Assembly (NCBI RefSeq): GCF_015352455.1
Contig: NZ_JADKPN010000008.1
Span: forward strand, 1 to 64,000
Source: Nocardioides islandensis
Lineage (GTDB): Bacteria; Actinomycetota; Actinomycetes; Propionibacteriales; Nocardioidaceae
Reading direction: 5' to 3'
Length of the DNA stretch: 64,000 bases
A program made the position numbers and the translations under genes. Positions 59,673 to 64,000 of this stretch are shown here, piece after piece. The notes under the pieces were generated by a model. It ran no database searches. It had not been told where the DNA came from and was given only the letters and a program-made list of their open reading frames with translations. The stretch's first letter is position 1; each line of letters opens with the position of its first letter.

Positions 59673-60332
59673 ATGGCGACGAGTCCTCCCAAGCCGGCGA
59701 CCTGGACCTACTCCGAGGCCTTCGTGCCCGAGGACGAGGTGCTCGCCAACGCCCGCGCCCGGGCCGAGGAGGTCGGGGCCGTCGCGATCGGGTCGGGCGG
59801 TGGCGCGGCCCTCCGGTTCCTGGCCTCGGTGCTCGACGCCCGGGCCGTCGTCGAGATCGGCACCGGGGCCGGCGTCTCCGGCGTCTGGCTGCTGCGCGGC
59901 ATGCGCAGCGACGGCGTGCTGACCACGGTCGACATCGAGGCCGAGCACCAGCGGCTGGCGCGGGAGTCCTACACCGAGGCCGGCATCGCGCCGCAGCGGG
60001 TCCGCACCATCGCCGGCGCCGCCCTGGACGTGCTCCCGCGGCTGACCGACGCGCACTACGACATCGTGTTCTGCGACGGCGACAAGGTCGAGTACGCCGC
60101 GTACCTCAAGGAGGCCCTGCGCCTGCTGCGTCCCGGCGGCGTGGTCGCCTTCGACAACGCGCTGTGGCACGACCGGGTGGCCGACCCCGCCCAGCGCGAC
60201 GAGGAGACGGTCGCGATCCGCGACCTCGGCCGCGCCGTCGCCGAGCACGAGCAGCTCGTGCCTCTGCTGCTGCCTGTCGGGGACGGGCTGCTGCTGGCGA
60301 AGAAGGAGTGGGCCCCCGAAGACGTCCAGTAG
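59673..60332 (+). CDS. SAM-dependent O-methyltransferase
   Basis: A 219-residue class I methyltransferase of the caffeoyl-CoA/catechol O-methyltransferase family: VVEIGTGAGVSG (SAM loop), VDIEAEHQ, and metal/substrate motif FCDGDKVEYAAY and FDNALWHDRV. Orthologue in position of Rv1220c, divergent from sigE. Substrate unknown. Confidence 0.9.
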   Translation: MATSPPKPATWTYSEAFVPEDEVLANARARAEEVGAVAIGSGGGAALRFLASVLDARAVVEIGTGAGVSGVWLLRGMRSDGVLTTVDIEAEHQRLARESYTEAGIAPQRVRTIAGAALDVLPRLTDAHYDIVFCDGDKVEYAAYLKEALRLLRPGGVVAFDNALWHDRVADPAQRDEETVAIRDLGRAVAEHEQLVPLLLPVGDGLLLAKKEWAPEDVQ

Positions 60333-60337
60333 GACGT

Positions 60338-60688
60338 TCAGTAGCTCGGCGCGGCCAGGAACCCTTCGCCGCCCTCGGCGACGGCGACGACCTCGCACGG
60401 CTCGATGAGGACCGGCGCGGAGCCGATGATCTGCGAGCCCGGGGCCTCCGCGGCGGTCGCGCTGAAGGTCTCCTGGAACTCCGCGCGCGCCTCGTCGGTG
60501 GCGAAGACGTAGCAGCCCTCGAACCACTCCCCCGGCCGCATCCGCCAGGTCTTGAACCGCAGGCCCGCCTGGCCGGAGAAGCGGGCGTGCGAGGTCTCGG
60601 CGACGTACGCCGCGAGCTTCTCCTCCACGCCGTCCTCGGCGGCGGCGAGGGACCAGCGGACGGTGAGTCCCATCTCGTGACCGGCCAT
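60338..60688 (-). CDS. Conserved small protein, monooxygenase-like fold suspected
   Basis: A 116-residue protein: VRWSLAAAEDGVEEKLAAYV, FKTWRMRPGEWFEGCYVFAT and AEFQETFSATAAEAPGSQII. The pattern resembles YdhR/ABM dimeric alpha-beta barrel proteins, but I cannot confirm it. ATG 60688 in ATGA overlap with pepA, so it is translationally coupled to it. Five bases from the convergent methyltransferase stop. Confidence 0.72.
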   Translation of the reverse strand: MAGHEMGLTVRWSLAAAEDGVEEKLAAYVAETSHARFSGQAGLRFKTWRMRPGEWFEGCYVFATDEARAEFQETFSATAAEAPGSQIIGSAPVLIEPCEVVAVAEGGEGFLAAPSY

Positions 60689-62256
60689 CACGCGATCCCC
60701 TCCAGGGGGTCGGGCTGGCCGAGCCAGGACAGCAGGGCGCGGGCGCCGAAGCCGGTGGGGCCGGCCGTCCACTCGAAGCTCTCCTCCGGGGCGTCGCCGA
60801 CCGAGGCGATGTCGAGGTGGGCCCACGGGACCTTGCCGGTGAAGTGCTGGAGGAAGAGGGCGGCCGTGATGGACCCGGCGCCGCCGGCGGCGTTGTCGGC
60901 GTCGGCGATCTTGGACGCGAGCTTGTCCTCGTAGTCGCGCACCAGCGGGAACCGCCACAGCGGCTCGCCGGACGCCTCGCCGGCCTCGAAGATCGCGGAG
61001 GCCAGCGCCTCGTTGTTGGCGAAGTACCCGGCGATCTGCTGGCCCAGCGCGACCTTCATCGAACCGGTCAGCGTGGCGACGTCGACCATCGCGACCGGGT
61101 CGAGCTTGTCGACGGCGTACGCCAGGGCGTCGGCCATCACCAGGCGGCCCTCGGCGTCGGTGTTGGTCACCTCGCTGGTGCGGCCGCCGTAGTGGCGCAG
61201 CACGTCGCCGGGGCGCATCGAGTCGGCGCCCACGGCGTTCTCGGCGGCGGCGACCAGCCCGGTGACCTTGACCGGGCAGTCGACCGCGGCCAGGGCGCCG
61301 AGCACGGACATGACGACCCCGCCGCCGGTCATGTCGCGCTTCATGGTGGTCATGGAGTCGGCCGGCTTGATGGACAGGCCGCCGGAGTCGAACGTGATGC
61401 CCTTGCCGACGAGCACGACGCGCGGGGTCTTCGACGAGGCCCCCTCGGGCGTGTAGTCAAGCCGGATCAGGCACGACGGCTGGTCGGAGCCGCGGCCGAC
61501 GCCGAGGATGCCGCCGAAGCCCTCCTTGGCCAGCTTCGCCTCGTCCCAGACCGTGACCTTCAGGCCGGTGTCGTCGCCGAGGGTGCGGGCCTGCTCGGCC
61601 ATCCACTCCGGGCTCTTCAGGTTGGCTGGAACGGTCGCCAGCACGCGGGCCCGCCAGCCGGCGCCGCCGATCGCGACGGCGCGGCGGAGCGCGGCCTCGG
61701 TCGGGTCGTCGGCCTCGGTGTCGGCCAGCACCACGGTCGGGACCGGGTGGTGCTGCGGACCGTGCGAGCGCCAGTGGAAGCCGAAGGAGCCGAGCATCGC
61801 GCCGACCACGAACGGCTCCAGCGCCTCGACGCCGCCGACGCTGGCGATGCTGCTCGCCACACCCTGACGGTCCTGGGCGGCCCTGGCCATCGCGGCCCCG
61901 GCGCGACGGAAGTCGGCGGGCCGCTGGTCGCCGACGCCGACGAGCAGCACCAGGGTGAGGTCCGGGTTCTCCGGCGTACCGCCGGGAACGGCGACCGCGG
62001 TGACCTCGCCGGCCTTCCCGGTCGCCGAGGCGACCTCGCAGGCGCCGAGCAGGTCGGCGCCGGTGCCGGCGCTGATCTGGTCGGCCCCGGGCCCGAGGAG
62101 GACGTCACCGTCCTCGACGCTCGAGGGGAGCACGGGCAGCGCCACCACGTCCACGCCCGTGAGGACGTGCGGCAGCGCACCGCTCAAGGCGAACTGGGGG
62201 GGAGATACCTGAGGTGGGAGGGAAAGCGTCGTCGGTCGACCGTTTGCCTGGGCCAC
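60688..62256 (-). CDS. pepA: Leucyl aminopeptidase (M17 family)
   Basis: A 522-residue cytosolic M17 aminopeptidase. The di-metal and catalytic stretches KGITFDSGGLSIKP and NTDAEGRLVMADAL are present. Cleaves N-terminal leucine and other residues and can bind DNA in some species. GTG at 62256. Coupled to the small protein downstream. Confidence 0.96.
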   Translation of the reverse strand: MAQANGRPTTLSLPPQVSPPQFALSGALPHVLTGVDVVALPVLPSSVEDGDVLLGPGADQISAGTGADLLGACEVASATGKAGEVTAVAVPGGTPENPDLTLVLLVGVGDQRPADFRRAGAAMARAAQDRQGVASSIASVGGVEALEPFVVGAMLGSFGFHWRSHGPQHHPVPTVVLADTEADDPTEAALRRAVAIGGAGWRARVLATVPANLKSPEWMAEQARTLGDDTGLKVTVWDEAKLAKEGFGGILGVGRGSDQPSCLIRLDYTPEGASSKTPRVVLVGKGITFDSGGLSIKPADSMTTMKRDMTGGGVVMSVLGALAAVDCPVKVTGLVAAAENAVGADSMRPGDVLRHYGGRTSEVTNTDAEGRLVMADALAYAVDKLDPVAMVDVATLTGSMKVALGQQIAGYFANNEALASAIFEAGEASGEPLWRFPLVRDYEDKLASKIADADNAAGGAGSITAALFLQHFTGKVPWAHLDIASVGDAPEESFEWTAGPTGFGARALLSWLGQPDPLEGIA

Positions 62257-62261
62257 GGGGC

Positions 62262-62429
62262 TCAGCCGACGACGTCCTTGAGGGCATCGCCGAGAGCGCC
62301 GGCCTCCTCGGCGTTCAGCTCGACGACCAGGCGGCCGCCACCTTCGAGCGGGACACGCATGACGATGCCGCGTCCTTCCTTGGTGACTTCCAGCGGACCG
62401 TCACCCGTCCGCGGCTTCATTGCCGCCAT
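62262..62429 (-). CDS. DUF3117 protein
   Basis: A 55-residue actinobacterial protein with the family signature MKPRTGDGPLEVTKEGRGIV and LNAEEAGALGDALK. Highly conserved, function unknown; often near enoyl-CoA hydratase or pepA genes. ATG 62429 with AGAGGTG upstream. Too short to stand out in longer shadow frames. Confidence 0.9.
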   Translation of the reverse strand: MAAMKPRTGDGPLEVTKEGRGIVMRVPLEGGGRLVVELNAEEAGALGDALKDVVG

Positions 62430-62546
62430 CCGGCACCTCTTCCTGACGTTTGCTCCCAGGGGACGCTTCTGCGCCGCAGTCATTATCCCCCATGGGCGTG
62501 CGCAGGTGTGATTCCTCCGCCCGGGGTGGTCAGGCAGACTCGGCGC

Positions 62547-63335
62547 ATGCACGCGCGCTCGGCGTTGTTCGACGTGTTCGGGGACCACCTCCGAGCACGC
62601 GGCGACCAGGCACCCATCGCGTCGCTGGTCCGGCTGCTCGCCCCCGTCGGCATCGGCGCGCCGGCTGTGCGGACCGCCGTGTCGCGGATGGTCGCCCAGG
62701 GCTGGCTGGCCCCGGTAACGCTGCCGGCGGGACCGGGGTACCGCGCGACGGACCAGGCCGTGCAGCGGTTCGCCGACACCGCGGACCGCATCTACCGCAG
62801 GGGTACGCCGCCCTGGGACGGCCGCTGGCGGCTGGCGTTCGTCGACGCCCCGCGCGACCGGTCCGCTCGAACCCGCCTGCGTGACGAGCTCGGTTTCCTC
62901 GGGCTGGCCGAGTACGCGCCGGGTGTCTGGGTCGGGCCTTGGCACCGCGAGGACCTGCGGCCGACGGTGGAGCGCGCCGGCGGCTCGCTGCGCACGGCGG
63001 TGGCGGAGACCTTCGAGGTCGACCCGGCGGGTACGTGGGACCTGCCGGCCCTCGCCGCGGCGTACTCCTCGTGGACCGCGGACGCCGACCGGCTCGTCGT
63101 GACCGAGCTCGACCGGCACGGCGACGACGACGAGGCGATGTTCGCGGCGCGGTTCCACCTCGTGCACGAGTGGCGCAAGTTCCTCTTCTCCGACCCGGGA
63201 CTGCCCGCCGAGCTGCTGCCCGAGCGTTGGCCGGGCCGGGTGGCCGAGGAGCTGTTCCACGACGAGGCGACCCGGCTCGAGCCCGGGGCCACGAGGTTCG
63301 TGCTGCGCTGCCTTGCGGCAGGATCGTCGGCATGA
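62547..63335 (+). CDS. PaaX-family transcriptional regulator
   Basis: A 262-residue regulator. The N-terminal winged-helix (SALFDVFGDHLRA, VRTAVSRMVAQGWL) and C-terminal PaaX domain (WRLAFVDAPRD, LGFLGLAEYAPGVWVGPW) are clear. PaaX-type proteins repress phenylacetate catabolism, and the next gene is a PaaG-like enoyl-CoA hydratase, so control of that pathway is plausible though actinobacterial paralogues vary. ATG 62547. Confidence 0.88.
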   Translation: MHARSALFDVFGDHLRARGDQAPIASLVRLLAPVGIGAPAVRTAVSRMVAQGWLAPVTLPAGPGYRATDQAVQRFADTADRIYRRGTPPWDGRWRLAFVDAPRDRSARTRLRDELGFLGLAEYAPGVWVGPWHREDLRPTVERAGGSLRTAVAETFEVDPAGTWDLPALAAAYSSWTADADRLVVTELDRHGDDDEAMFAARFHLVHEWRKFLFSDPGLPAELLPERWPGRVAEELFHDEATRLEPGATRFVLRCLAAGSSA

Positions 63336-63405
63336 ATACCCCACGACACCGCGCGGTGACTCGCTTCGCTCGTGATCGGCACGCTGCCGCGGGGACCCCA
63401 AAGGC

Positions 63406-64000
63406 ATGAGCGAGCCTGTGCTTCTCGACGTCGCCGACGGCGTCGCCACGATCACGTTCAACCGGCCCGACGCGATGAACAGCCTCGACGTCGCCACCAA
63501 GGAAGCCCTGCTGGACGCCGTCCGGTCGGTCGCCGACGACCCGGCCGCACGCTGCGTCGTGCTCACCGGCACCGGCCGCGCGTTCTGCGTCGGCCAGGAC
63601 CTCAAGCAGCACATCGAGATCCTCCAGTCGGAGTCCTCCGACCAGCTGTTCCGCACCGTCGACGAGCACTACAACCCGATCGTGTCCACCCTGGCCGGGA
63701 TGGCCAAGCCGGTCGTCGCCGCCGTGAACGGCGTCGCCGCCGGAGCCGGCGCGTCGCTCGCCTTCGCCTGCGACCTGCGCATCGTGGCCGACACCGCCGG
63801 CTTCAACCTGGCCTTCGCCGGCGTCGCGCTCTCCTGCGACACCGGCTCCTCGTTCACGCTGCAGCGGCTGGTCGGCCCGGCTCGCGCGATCGAGCTGATG
63901 TACCAGCCGCGCACCATCAAGGCCGACGAGGCGCTCGCCCTCGGCCTGGCCACCCGCGTCGTCCCCGCCTCGGACCTGGCCGCCGAGGTGGCCGCCCTTG
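63406..64000 (+). CDS. Enoyl-CoA hydratase/isomerase family protein, 5' part
   Basis: ATG 63406 opens a frame that runs off the window end after 198 codons. Crotonase-fold motifs are visible: TFNRPDAMNSLD, GRAFCVGQDLK, AAVNGVAAGAGASLAFACDL and DTGSSFTLQRLVG. The GAGASLA oxyanion stretch and DTGSS region resemble PaaG, 1,2-epoxyphenylacetyl-CoA isomerase, but ordinary enoyl-CoA hydratase remains possible. Follows the PaaX-type gene by 70 bases. Confidence 0.9.
   Translation, partial: MSEPVLLDVADGVATITFNRPDAMNSLDVATKEALLDAVRSVADDPAARCVVLTGTGRAFCVGQDLKQHIEILQSESSDQLFRTVDEHYNPIVSTLAGMAKPVVAAVNGVAAGAGASLAFACDLRIVADTAGFNLAFAGVALSCDTGSSFTLQRLVGPARAIELMYQPRTIKADEALALGLATRVVPASDLAAEVAAL

Overview
The window is very GC-rich, densely packed bacterial DNA with frequent GTG starts and many 4-base ATGA/GTGA gene overlaps. 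Gene content (13E12-type HNH gene, Tad pili, DUF3117, large NAD-glutamate dehydrogenase, a sigE-rseA-htrA cluster, Ku/LigD) points to an actinobacterium. Short dispersed palindromes suggest Nocardioides or a close relative; that assignment is inference. It looks like chromosomal DNA: I see no rRNA, tRNA, CRISPR array, phage module or complete insertion sequence.

Layout. 1-414: nested repeat array. 415-3900: copZ-copA copper export genes behind two CsoR-like boxes, with an unusual C-terminal fusion on CopA. 4047-9125: fdsGBAD, a NAD-dependent molybdenum formate dehydrogenase operon; fdsB carries a dispersed palindromic repeat in frame. 9312-10532: 13E12-family HNH gene. 10634-15177: Tad/Flp pilus operon (tadA, tadB, tadC, Flp-like pilin, three pseudopilin-like genes). 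15312-22203: orphan secreted protein, a response-regulator gene fragment, a large TPR membrane protein, an MFS transporter and a 46-residue basic protein. 22325-27797: secreted lipase-like hydrolase, ABC exporter with a LolA/RseB-like protein, sulfite-oxidase-like enzyme, OmpR-type regulator. 28044-30905: non-homologous end joining (LigD-type polymerase, ATP-dependent ligase, divergent Ku). 30946-43464: three ABC systems, a NarL-type two-component system divergent from the FtsX/MacB-type transporter, and an amidase. 43560-51149: NAD-glutamate dehydrogenase and P5C dehydrogenase, adjacent steps of proline/glutamate catabolism. 51175-54374: small conserved protein, WS/DGAT-like acyltransferase with an altered motif, polytopic membrane protein. 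54775-57071: a second piece of the Tad system (CpaE/TadZ-like and CpaB/SAF-like genes) with a divergent HTH gene. 57073-60332: htrA-rseA-sigE plus a divergent O-methyltransferase, the same order as Rv1223-Rv1220c of Mycobacterium tuberculosis, with a good SigE-type promoter before sigE. 60338-64000: small conserved gene, leucyl aminopeptidase, DUF3117, PaaX-type regulator and a truncated enoyl-CoA hydratase.

The most unusual items are: the copper ATPase fused to two tandem extracytoplasmic His-rich modules; the palindromic repeat read as 14 in-frame codons of fdsB; two related composite inverted-repeat elements that fill the only two long convergent intergenic gaps and begin immediately or almost immediately after the flanking stop codons; the Tad locus split by about 40 kb; and a decayed response-regulator fragment. 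No complete new defence or mobile system was recognised.
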